The position numbers and the translations under genes are program-made. The notes below the pieces were generated by a model. That model was not told the origin of the DNA. It did not search any database and saw nothing but the letters and a program-made list of their open reading frames with translations. DNA of 7,536 nt from Verrucomicrobiota bacterium (GTDB lineage Bacteria; Verrucomicrobiota; Lentisphaeria; Oligosphaerales; JAFGRS01), in assembly GCA_019136035.1 (NCBI GenBank), contig JAGVUW010000156.1, positions 1 to 7,536 on the forward strand, given 5' to 3'. This document shows positions 1-5,165 of this stretch, piece after piece (within the stretch, counting starts at the first letter, position 1; every line of letters starts with the position of its first letter).

Positions 1-1
1 C

Positions 2-316
2 CGCCGGGCCTGCTGGAAACGCTCCATCAGCGAGGCCCAGATGGACGAGATGGTCGGCGGCATCATCCGCGACCTCCTCGCTCTGCAGACCCGCGAGATC
101 AGCAGCCGCGAGGTCGGCGAGCGCGCCATGGAGGCCATCCGCAAGGTCGACGAGGTCGCCTACGTGCGCTTCGCCTCGGTCTACCGCAGCTTCCGCAGCG
201 TTGCCGAGTTCGTCCACGAAGTCCAGAGCCTCAGCGGCCTCCAGGATCACCCGCCCGTCGACCGGCCCCCCGCCGATCCGGAGCCCGCAGCCGCTGACCC
301 CGACGCCGCGCCATGA
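2..316 (+). CDS. nrdR: Transcriptional repressor NrdR, C-terminal part (5' end outside window)
   Basis: NrdR is the zinc-ribbon plus ATP-cone repressor of ribonucleotide reductase genes; it senses ATP/dATP through the cone and binds NrdR boxes. Only the last 104 residues are visible, reading in frame from base 2, so the zinc ribbon lies upstream of the window. The visible part is the end of the ATP-cone: the KRSISEAQ segment, then REISSREVGERAMEAI and the family signature VDEVAYVRFASVYRSF followed by VAEFVHEV. After the normal NrdR end comes a tail of about 23 residues rich in Pro, Asp and Ala, which looks disordered. Its stop codon (314-316) overlaps the ATG of the next gene as ATGA, so the two are probably translationally coupled. 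The family call is secure; the function of the tail is unknown. Confidence 0.95.
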   Translation, partial: RRACWKRSISEAQMDEMVGGIIRDLLALQTREISSREVGERAMEAIRKVDEVAYVRFASVYRSFRSVAEFVHEVQSLSGLQDHPPVDRPPADPEPAAADPDAAP

Positions 317-1168
317 TCAAGCTGCACTCCAAGCACTGCCTGGTGCGGACGGCCGAGGGCGCCGTCCAGAGCCTGGATACCGACTGCCTGCGGGAGGACC
401 TGCAGCGGGCCTTCCGCGCCTGCGGCGTCAACGAGGACTGGATCGGAGACCATATCGCCCTCGTCGTCGAAGAACACGCGGCCGGCACCGGCACCGAGGC
501 GTCGCCGCTGAGTGAACGTGACCTCCATGCCATGGTCTCCACCCTGCTCACCGCCAGCGGCTACGAGGACGTCAGCCGGCGCTACCGCGATCAGCTTCCC
601 GCCAGCGCTCAGGCGGTCGACCCGGATCCGTTCCGGCCCTGGGACCTCGACCGCCTCGACCGCGACCTCGCCAACCTCCTGCCCCTCAGCGGCGAGGAGC
701 GCCGCGGGATGGTGCAGCGTCTCGCCGCGGCCCTGGCCGGCCTCGGTCTGAGTGCCGTGCGCACCGAACTCCTGCGCGAGCTGGCGCGGCATCTCCTGCA
801 GCAGTCCGCCGCGTCGCCGTCGTCGGCGCCGTTCCTGATGCTGCCGCACCAGTGGCCCCCGCCGTCCAGTCCCGCGGCGGCGCGCCTGGCCGGCGCCGGG
901 GTGCTGCGGGCGCAGCCGGTGTCGCGCTTTCTGCCGCGTCTGCGCCTCGAACTCGACCTGCCCCGCCTGGCCATCGGGCTCGGCCCGGGGCCGGTCCCCG
1001 AGATCGCCTTTCTGCCGGCCCTGGCCCAGGCCCTGGATGCCGCCCGCGAGCAGCTCGACGCCGCCCGTCGCTGCCTCGATGTCGCCTCCCTGCCACCGGC
1101 ACACCGCCATCATCGCGGCCAAACTCCCGGCGACCGGCGCTGCGGCCGTCTACACAACCTTCAGGTGA
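313..1168 (+). CDS. ATP-cone domain protein coupled to NrdR (apparent frameshift near 1090)
   Basis: Residues 1-95 look like a second ATP-cone, the nucleotide-sensing fold of NrdR and ribonucleotide reductases. Key stretches are LDTDCLREDLQRAFRACGV, IALVVEEH and LSERDLHAMVSTLL, ending in SGYEDVSRRYRDQ. Residues 110-165 are helical and charged; the rest is Pro/Ala/Leu-rich and unrecognised. No DNA-binding or reductase domain is visible. It starts at the ATG overlapping the nrdR stop, with no clear Shine-Dalgarno, so translation probably depends on coupling. Frame 1 codons are convincing up to codon 260 (VASL, base 1092). After that frame 1 becomes His/Arg/Gln-rich with poor third-position GC, whereas frame 2 reads HRHTAIIAAKLPATG and AAVYTTFR, then TGA at 1166-1168. 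I infer a frame change there and end the gene at 1168. The literal frame has no stop and runs into the transporter. Role inferred from neighbours: a partner or modulator of NrdR or of dNTP sensing. Confidence 0.7.
1163..1167 (+). promoter_or_regulatory. Shine-Dalgarno site deciding the MFS start
   Basis: AGGTG lies six bases before the ATG at 1174 and overlaps the frame-2 TGA (1166-1168) that would end the ATP-cone gene. This arrangement suggests that the transporter has its own translation start even though the upstream frame is open. Confidence 0.6.
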
Positions 1169-1173
1169 ACTCC

Positions 1174-2352
1174 ATGTCGCGACGCGGTCGGCTCATAGCC
1201 TCTCTCGCGGCCCTCGCCGGGCTGGTCCTCTTTGCGGTTTCGGCCAACATCGTCTTCGCCTCGCTCCTGCGCATGAGCGACACCTTCCGGGTGCCCGCCA
1301 CCAGCCTCGCGAACGCCTCTGCCGTCCAGTTCGCCGGATTCTTCCTCGCCAGCATCGCCGGCGGCCTGCTCGCCGACCGCATCGGCAAACGCCGGGTGCT
1401 CATCGCCGGATCCTGCCTGGTCGCCGCCGGCGCCGGGCTGTGGTCGCTGGCCCCGACTCTGGCCACGGTCTTCGCCGGGGCCGTCGTCATGGGCATGGGC
1501 GGCGGTGTCCTCGAAGCCATGGGGACCGCCCTGATGACGGACCTCTTCCCCAGCCGCCGCCGGCTGGTCCTCAACCTCTCACAGGTCGCCTACTGCCTCG
1601 GCGCTGTCGGCGGCCCGGCGGCCATGGGATGGCTCCTGCCCCTGGGCGTGTCCTGGCGGCTGTTCTTCGCCGGCACCGCCGCCGCGGGCGTCGTCATCGG
1701 CGTGCTCTTCCTGGCCGCCGGTACCGCCGCCGGGGCGCCGCCGGAACGCGACGCCTCCGGCACCGCCAGCCCCTGGCCGCGCCTCGGCGCCTCGGTCTGG
1801 ATACCCTGCCTGGCCATGGTCTGCTATGTCACCGCCGAGACGGGCACGGCCACCTTCCTCAGCCTCTACCTCGCCGAAGCCATGGGCGCCCCGGAACGCT
1901 GGGCCCTCATGGCCCTGGCGCTGTTCTGGGGCATGATGATGTTCGGCCGGCTGCTCTGCGCCTGGCTACCCGAGGAACACCCGCACGCCCCGGTCATCGC
2001 CGGCCTGCTCGGCCTCGGCGCCACCGCCAGCGCCGCCCACCTGGCCGGCTTCGGCTGGCAGGCCGAGATCGCCCTCTTCGCCCTGACCGGCCTGGCCTTC
2101 GCCGGCACCTGGCCCCTGATCGTCGGCCTCGTCGCCGCCCGGCACCCGCGTCACACCGGCACCGTTGTCGGCCTGACCGCCGGCATCGGCTCACTCGGGT
2201 GCATCGTCGCCGCACCCCTCCTGCGGCCCCTCATGGCCGGCAACCGCCCGGCGCACGCCTTCGCCCTCTGCGCCCTCCTGCTGGCCATCGCCGCGGCCGC
2301 TATCCTCTGGTCGGGCGCCACTGCCACTGCCGAGAAAGAGACCCCACCATGA
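1174..2352 (+). CDS. Major facilitator superfamily transporter
   Basis: This is an inner-membrane secondary transporter of about 392 residues, the usual MFS length, with roughly 12 hydrophobic segments. The first helix starts just after MSRRGR, so the protein is complete from the ATG at 1174 without anything upstream. Motif A between helices 2 and 3 is clear: GGLLADRIGKRR (residues 63-74). A second motif-like stretch, LNLSQVAYCLGAVGGPAAMG (133-152), lies around helix 5. The central loop (about 185-205) is polar, separating the two six-helix halves. The start is supported by AGGTG at 1163-1167, six bases before the ATG. The stop overlaps the ATG of the NIF3 gene as ATGA. The substrate cannot be read from sequence; the context with nucleotide-sensing proteins hints at a nucleoside- or cofactor-like compound, but this is speculation. 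The reading frame is also open upstream to 313 (see the entry for that span). Confidence 0.88.
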   Translation: MSRRGRLIASLAALAGLVLFAVSANIVFASLLRMSDTFRVPATSLANASAVQFAGFFLASIAGGLLADRIGKRRVLIAGSCLVAAGAGLWSLAPTLATVFAGAVVMGMGGGVLEAMGTALMTDLFPSRRRLVLNLSQVAYCLGAVGGPAAMGWLLPLGVSWRLFFAGTAAAGVVIGVLFLAAGTAAGAPPERDASGTASPWPRLGASVWIPCLAMVCYVTAETGTATFLSLYLAEAMGAPERWALMALALFWGMMMFGRLLCAWLPEEHPHAPVIAGLLGLGATASAAHLAGFGWQAEIALFALTGLAFAGTWPLIVGLVAARHPRHTGTVVGLTAGIGSLGCIVAAPLLRPLMAGNRPAHAFALCALLLAIAAAAILWSGATATAEKETPP

Positions 2353-3113
2353 TCACACGCCGTGAGCTGGTCGCCTGCTGCGATGGCCTCCTGCAGGCCC
2401 CCGCCGATCTCAAGGACGCCTCCCGCAATGGCCTCCAGGTCGAGGGCACCGACAGCGTCCACCGCGTCGCCTTCGGCGTCGATGCCTCGCTCGCGCTCTT
2501 CCAGGCCGCTGCCGCCTGGGACGCCCAGGCTATCGTCGTCCACCATGGCCTCTTCTGGCACGACGGCTGGGGCCGCGTCGTCGGCCCCGAGGCGGCACGC
2601 CTCCGGATGCTCCTGAGCGGCGGCATGAGCCTCTACGCCAGCCATATACCCCTCGACTGCCACCCGCGCCTCGGTAACAACGCCGTCATCGCCGAGCGCC
2701 TCGGCCTGAGCGCCTGCGAGCCCTTCGGGACCTACGGCGGCATCCCCATCGGCTGCAAAGGCAACCTCCCCGAGCCCCTCCCGCTCGAGGCCCTCGCCGA
2801 ACGCATCAACACCGCCCTCCAGACTTCCTGCCGCATCCTGCCCGTCGGACGCCATGACCCCGTCCTCACCCTCGGCGTCATCTCCGGCGGCGGCGCCGAC
2901 CTCGTCAGCCAGTGCCCCGCCGCCGGCGTGCAGTGCCTCCTCACCGGCGAAATCACCCACCAGGCCGTGCACCCCGCCCTCGAGGCCGCGGTCCCCGTCA
3001 TCGCCGCCGGACACTACGCCACCGAGGTCTGGGGACTGCGCGCCCTCATGGCAGACCTCCAACAGCGCTTCGCCGTCGAGTGCCGCTTCATCGACCTGCC
3101 AACCGGCTACTGA
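2349..3113 (+). CDS. NIF3-family (DUF34/YbgI-like) dinuclear metal-centre protein
   Basis: It encodes 254 residues, the normal size for bacterial NIF3/YbgI proteins, which form hexameric rings with a two-metal site. These are often annotated as GTP cyclohydrolase 1 type 2, but the true reaction is uncertain. The metal ligands are all present at the expected spacing: His65 and His66 in VVHHGLFW, Asp103 in SHIPLDCHPRLGNN, and His222 with Glu226 in AGHYATEVWG. Other family hallmarks are SRNGLQVEG (25-33), VISGGGA (177-183) and LLTGEITHQA (197-206). There is no central PII/CutA-like insertion, so this is the short form. The ATG overlaps the transporter stop (ATGA), indicating coupling and shared transcription with the nrdR operon. 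No clear terminator follows it before the lexA promoter. Confidence 0.93.
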   Translation: MITRRELVACCDGLLQAPADLKDASRNGLQVEGTDSVHRVAFGVDASLALFQAAAAWDAQAIVVHHGLFWHDGWGRVVGPEAARLRMLLSGGMSLYASHIPLDCHPRLGNNAVIAERLGLSACEPFGTYGGIPIGCKGNLPEPLPLEALAERINTALQTSCRILPVGRHDPVLTLGVISGGGADLVSQCPAAGVQCLLTGEITHQAVHPALEAAVPVIAAGHYATEVWGLRALMADLQQRFAVECRFIDLPTGY

Positions 3114-3131
3114 TGCCTGCCGCCGGGATGC

Positions 3132-3184
3132 CCATGGCATTCTAAAAAATAGTAGCATGTCTTGACATGCTGTCAATGCCATGG
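3132..3184. repeat. 10-bp perfect inverted repeat bracketing the lexA operator
   Basis: CCATGGCATT (3132-3141) and AATGCCATGG (3175-3184) are exact reverse complements separated by 33 bases. The right arm fills the end of the spacer between the -35 and -10 boxes, and the left arm lies upstream of the -35 box. The inner 18-bp palindrome lies between the arms, though not exactly centred. It could be a second regulator site or a structure at the end of the upstream operon. Confidence 0.6.
3154..3171. promoter_or_regulatory. Probable LexA operator (SOS box), AGCATGTC-TT-GACATGCT
   Basis: This is a perfect palindrome with 8-bp arms and a 2-base centre, and it covers four of the six bases of the -35 box plus the two bases after it. 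LexA dimers bind dyads and usually repress their own gene, so position and symmetry fit an autoregulatory operator. It does not match the E. coli CTGT-N8-ACAG or the Gram-positive GAAC-N4-GTTC form. A second dyad shares its bases: TTGACA-TGC-TGTCAA (3162-3176). Which dyad LexA would use is not decidable from sequence. Confidence 0.65.
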
Positions 3185-3190
3185 TACGAT
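3162..3190 (+). promoter_or_regulatory. lexA promoter (TTGACA - 17 bp - TACGAT)
   Basis: The consensus -35 box TTGACA (3162-3167) and the -10 box TACGAT (3185-3190) are separated by the optimal 17 bases. An A-rich run, TCTAAAAAATAG (3141-3152), lies just upstream like an UP element and stands out in this GC-rich DNA. The predicted transcript start is near 3197, giving a leader of about 58 bases before the lexA ATG. Confidence 0.8.
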
Positions 3191-3201
3191 GCTGTTAAGC
3201 A

Positions 3202-3217
3202 GGAGCCCAATGGCTCC
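3202..3217 (+). promoter_or_regulatory. Hairpin in the lexA leader
   Basis: GGAGCC (3202-3207), a CAAT loop and GGCTCC (3212-3217) form a perfect 6-bp stem in the 5' untranslated region, about 28 bases before the Shine-Dalgarno. It has no T run, so it is not a terminator. It may affect mRNA stability or be chance. Confidence 0.4.
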
Positions 3218-3244
3218 CGTCGCGGCGCCCAGAGTCATCGGCGC

Positions 3245-3250
3245 AGGAGG
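3245..3250 (+). promoter_or_regulatory. Strong Shine-Dalgarno of lexA
   Basis: AGGAGG lies five bases before the ATG at 3256 and fixes the lexA start. It is one of only two full-consensus ribosome binding sites in the window; the other is before yicC. Confidence 0.85.
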
Positions 3251-3255
3251 TCCGT

Positions 3256-3879
3256 ATGAAAGGCCTGACCGTCAAACAGCAGGAAGTGCTCGACTTTGTC
3301 GACATGTTCGTGCGCCGTGAGGGCATGGCGCCGACGGTGTACGAGATCGCGGACCACCTCGGCATCAAGGCGGCGACGGCCTTCGCCCACGTGCGCGCCC
3401 TGCAACGCAAGGGCTACGTCACCCGCAGCTCCAAAGCCCGCAGCCTCACCCTGCTGCGCACCGACAGCCCGCGCCACCTCTCGCTGACCCTCAGCGTGCC
3501 GATCCTCGGCCGCATCAGCGCCGGCATGCCGCTCCTGGCCGAGCAGCACATCGAGGAGACCATCCACTTCGACCCGTCCCTCCTGCCGCGCGGCTCCGGC
3601 GGCCACCCGATCTTCGGCCTGCGCGTCACCGGCGAGAGCATGCGCGACCTCGGTATCCTCGATGGCGATATCGTCATCGCCCGGCAGACCGAGACCGCCT
3701 CCATCGGCCAGATCGTCGTCGCCCTCATCGACAATGAGGCCACCGTCAAGTCGCTCTACATCGACCGCAACCGGGTCGAACTGCGACCCGCCAACAAGGC
3801 CTTCAAGAGCCAGTTCTACGACCTGGACCAGGTCCACATCCAAGGCGTCGTCATCGCCCTGCAGCGCACCTACTCGTGA
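3256..3879 (+). CDS. lexA: LexA repressor, SOS regulator with self-cleaving S24 peptidase domain
   Basis: LexA represses SOS genes and inactivates itself when RecA filaments form on damaged DNA. The protein has 207 residues, close to E. coli LexA (202). The N-terminal winged helix-turn-helix covers about residues 1-65 (LTVKQQEVLDFV, then PTVYEIADHLGIKAATAFAH with VRALQRKGYV). The cleavage site is Ala89-Gly90 in VPILGRISAGMPLLAEQHIE. The catalytic Ser128 lies in VTGESMRD and the catalytic Lys165 in EATVKSLY, with the 37-residue spacing seen in E. coli. All parts needed for autoproteolysis are present. It is transcribed alone or as first gene from the promoter overlapping the palindrome, so autorepression is likely. 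The recognition-helix region (IKAATAFAHVRAL) differs from the E. coli one, in line with a divergent operator. Confidence 0.97.
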   Translation: MKGLTVKQQEVLDFVDMFVRREGMAPTVYEIADHLGIKAATAFAHVRALQRKGYVTRSSKARSLTLLRTDSPRHLSLTLSVPILGRISAGMPLLAEQHIEETIHFDPSLLPRGSGGHPIFGLRVTGESMRDLGILDGDIVIARQTETASIGQIVVALIDNEATVKSLYIDRNRVELRPANKAFKSQFYDLDQVHIQGVVIALQRTYS

Positions 3880-3881
3880 CC

Positions 3882-3901
3882 CCGCCGCCCCGGCGCGGCG
3901 G
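3882..3901 (+). terminator. GC hairpin directly after lexA, possible terminator
   Basis: CCGCCGC (3882-3888), a 6-base loop and GCGGCGG (3895-3901) form a perfect 7-bp GC stem starting two bases after the lexA stop codon. There is no following T run, so it is not a classical intrinsic terminator. It could still slow polymerase or protect the 3' end. Confidence 0.35.
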
Positions 3902-3930
3902 AGGCAGGGGCCGGGACAGGGCGCTGGGCC

Positions 3931-3957
3931 GGTCAGACGGGTCAGACGGGTCAGACA
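3931..3957 (+). repeat. Three tandem copies of GGTCAGACG
   Basis: Copies start at 3931, 3940 and 3949; the third ends in A instead of G. The 9-bp unit is in non-coding DNA, so it is not a coding repeat. It may be a slippage product, or a row of same-phase sites, since 9 bp is a little under one helical turn. Confidence 0.85.
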
Positions 3958-4024
3958 CGGGGGGGCCGCCTGATCTGCCACCCCGGGCGGGCCGGGAGAT
4001 CGGTCCGCCGGGGGCAGGGGGCGT

Positions 4025-4053
4025 TTGTCAGCCCCTGGCGGCCGCCCTATATT
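4025..4053 (+). promoter_or_regulatory. Probable promoter of the small gene-ruvA-ruvB operon
   Basis: TTGTCA (4025-4030) and TATATT (4048-4053) are separated by exactly 17 bases, and the AT-rich -10 stands out in very GC-rich surroundings. The start would be near 4060, leaving about 120 bases before the first ATG. No LexA-like dyad overlaps it. Confidence 0.65.
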
Positions 4054-4077
4054 GCTTTCTGCCGCCGGGTTGGGGTG

Positions 4078-4091
4078 GTCGCGGCCGCGAC
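4078..4091. repeat. 14-bp perfect palindrome in the ruvAB-operon leader
   Basis: GTCGCGGCCGCGAC is fully self-complementary and lies about 20 bases after the predicted transcript start. GC palindromes arise by chance in such DNA, but a position just downstream of a promoter is compatible with a repressor site. Confidence 0.4.
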
Positions 4092-4179
4092 TGTCGAGTG
4101 CGGTACGCGGGTCGTCCGTGGCGCTGGCCGGCGCGGGTCTGATGATACGAACGCGGCATCCAGGCGGAGTATGATATCC

Positions 4180-4536
4180 ATGCGGCGTGGGATCTTGTCC
4201 AAGCCAACCTTCGTGGTCCTCGTTGTGGCGGCCATGACGATGGCGGCCTGGCGGGTTGGTGCCGCCGCGGCGGAGAGCCTCGAGGCGTTGCGGCAGCGCC
4301 GTCAGGAGACCCACCTGCAGTGGGTCGCGGCCCGGGCGCGTGTCCTCCGTGAGGACCCCGAGGCGGTGGCCCTGCGCGAGCGCATCGAGGGCCTCTACCG
4401 TGAGCTCGACCGCCTTGTCTCCAGCCGGCCGGCGGTGGCCCGCCTCGAGGCCGAGCTCAAGCGCCTCGACGGGGCCCTGCAGGCGCCGGCAGGCGCGGCC
4501 GGCAAGGCCAGTCCGACGGAAAGGGCAACGCCGTGA
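4180..4536 (+). CDS. Small exported coiled-coil protein of unknown function, upstream of ruvA
   Basis: I do not recognise a family. From the ATG at 4180 it has 118 residues: a positive start (MRRGILSKP), a hydrophobic core TFVVLVVAAMTMAAW (10-24), then GAAAAE with a likely signal peptidase cut near residues 30-32. There is no lipobox cysteine. Residues 32-103 are almost all helix-forming, rich in Arg, Glu, Leu and Ala with heptad-like leucines (ESLEALRQR, IEGLYRELDRLV, LEAELKRLD), so a coiled coil is likely. The last 15 residues are Ala/Pro/Thr-rich. I chose 4180 because GGAG at 4166-4169 is well placed for it; ATG at 4171 and GTG at 4075 are in frame but would bury the signal sequence. The stop overlaps the ruvA GTG (GTGA), so translation of ruvA is probably coupled to it. 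A periplasmic role unrelated to recombination is the simplest guess. Confidence 0.75.
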   Translation: MRRGILSKPTFVVLVVAAMTMAAWRVGAAAAESLEALRQRRQETHLQWVAARARVLREDPEAVALRERIEGLYRELDRLVSSRPAVARLEAELKRLDGALQAPAGAAGKASPTERATP

Positions 4537-5132
4537 TCAGCAGACTCCGCGGCCGCCTGCTCGAGTGCGATGTGACTGGCGTGCTTGTCGATGTCCAGGG
4601 CGTCGGGTTTGCCGTCGCCGTGCCGCTGAGCACCTTCGACCACCTCCCGAAGGTCGGCGATGAGGTCATCCTGCACACCTGGCTGGGCGTCCGCGAGGAC
4701 AGCCTGACTCTCTACGGCTTCTCGAGCGTCGCCGAGCGCTCACTCTTCCTGATGCTGCTCACCGTCACCGGGATTGGGCCGCGTCTGGCGCTGAACATCC
4801 TCAGTTGTCTGCCGGTCTCGTCGTTCTGTACGGCCGTTGCCGAGGGCGACATCAAGACCCTCACCCGCATCAGCGGTATCGGCAAACGTTCGGCCGAGCG
4901 CCTCGTGGTCGAACTCAGGGACCGCGTTGCCGAGATCGCGCCCAGCGTCGCGGGCAGGGTCGCGCCGGCGGTGTCGCGGGAGGCCGTCGATGCCATCGCC
5001 GCCCTCGAGACTCTCGGCTTCAAGAGTGAGGCCGCAAGGCAGGCGGTGCAGGCCGTCTGCGAACAGTCGAAGGACGCCCAGCCCAGCGCCGAGAGCCTCA
5101 TCCGCAAGGCCCTCGCGCTGCTGAACTCGTAG
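4533..5132 (+). CDS. ruvA: Holliday junction branch migration protein RuvA
   Basis: RuvA binds four-way junctions as a tetramer and loads RuvB rings for branch migration. The product has 199 residues (E. coli 203). The N-terminal OB-fold covers about 1-63 (MISRLRGRLL, VDVQGVGFAVAVP, TWLGVREDSLTLYGF). Two helix-hairpin-helix motifs follow: TVTGIGPRLALNIL (77-90) and RISGIGKRSAERLVVEL (112-128). A flexible linker (about 135-148) leads to the RuvB-binding domain III (150-199, ending in SLIRKALALLNS). The start is GTG inside the stop codon of the preceding gene, and the MISRLRG beginning matches the family exactly. ruvB follows after 33 bases. ruvC, often directly upstream in other bacteria, is not in the window. 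Confidence 0.97.
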   Translation: MISRLRGRLLECDVTGVLVDVQGVGFAVAVPLSTFDHLPKVGDEVILHTWLGVREDSLTLYGFSSVAERSLFLMLLTVTGIGPRLALNILSCLPVSSFCTAVAEGDIKTLTRISGIGKRSAERLVVELRDRVAEIAPSVAGRVAPAVSREAVDAIAALETLGFKSEAARQAVQAVCEQSKDAQPSAESLIRKALALLNS

Positions 5133-5165
5133 CCCCAACCAGGACCGCGGCCCGAATCCACCGCT

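Larger units (their letters stand above)
313..2352 (+). other. Unbroken 679-codon frame joining ATP-cone and MFS modules
   Basis: As written, one frame without stops runs from the ATG at 313 to the TGA at 2350-2352, which would give a 679-residue ATP-cone/MFS fusion. An automatic gene caller would probably report it as one gene. Against a real fusion: the joining segment (codons 261-287, bases 1093-1173) has atypical composition in this frame, the neighbouring frame looks coding and stops at 1168, and an AGGTG plus ATG sits exactly at the first residue of a complete transporter. For a fusion: the frame is literally open and the two modules would stay together. I favour two genes. Confidence 0.5.
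3880..4179. other. Non-coding region between lexA and the ruvA operon
   Basis: I see no credible gene in this 300-base stretch. It holds the GC hairpin after lexA, a 9-bp tandem repeat, an imperfect GC-rich fold-back (CTGCCACCCC at 3975-3984 against GGGGGCAG at 4010-4017), a good promoter at 4025-4053 and a leader of about 120 bases with a 14-bp palindrome. No copy of the lexA palindrome is visible. Confidence 0.7.

Noticed and set aside
247..1122. 291-codon minus-strand frame opposite the ATP-cone gene
   Set aside because: Gly/Gln/Arg-rich shadow; the plus strand shows a recognisable domain and start-stop coupling.
852..2348. Upstream half of a long frame that runs into the NIF3 gene
   Set aside because: The translation is Arg/Pro/Gly-rich, a shadow of the cone and transporter genes; only the part from the ATG at 2349 is real.
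3128..3140. Small hairpin ATGCC-CAT-GGCAT after the NIF3 gene as terminator
   Set aside because: Only a 5-bp stem, followed by A-rich rather than T-rich sequence; it is better explained as part of the lexA promoter region.
2151..3182. 343-codon minus-strand frame opposite the NIF3 gene
   Set aside because: Acidic, Gly-rich shadow frame covering a clear gene with intact metal ligands.
4075..4179. Earlier GTG/ATG starts for the small exported protein
   Set aside because: They would place an Arg/Gly-rich, unconserved-looking segment before a good signal sequence.
3235..4314. 359-codon minus-strand frame opposite lexA
   Set aside because: It crosses the lexA gene and two promoters, and its composition is that of a shadow frame.
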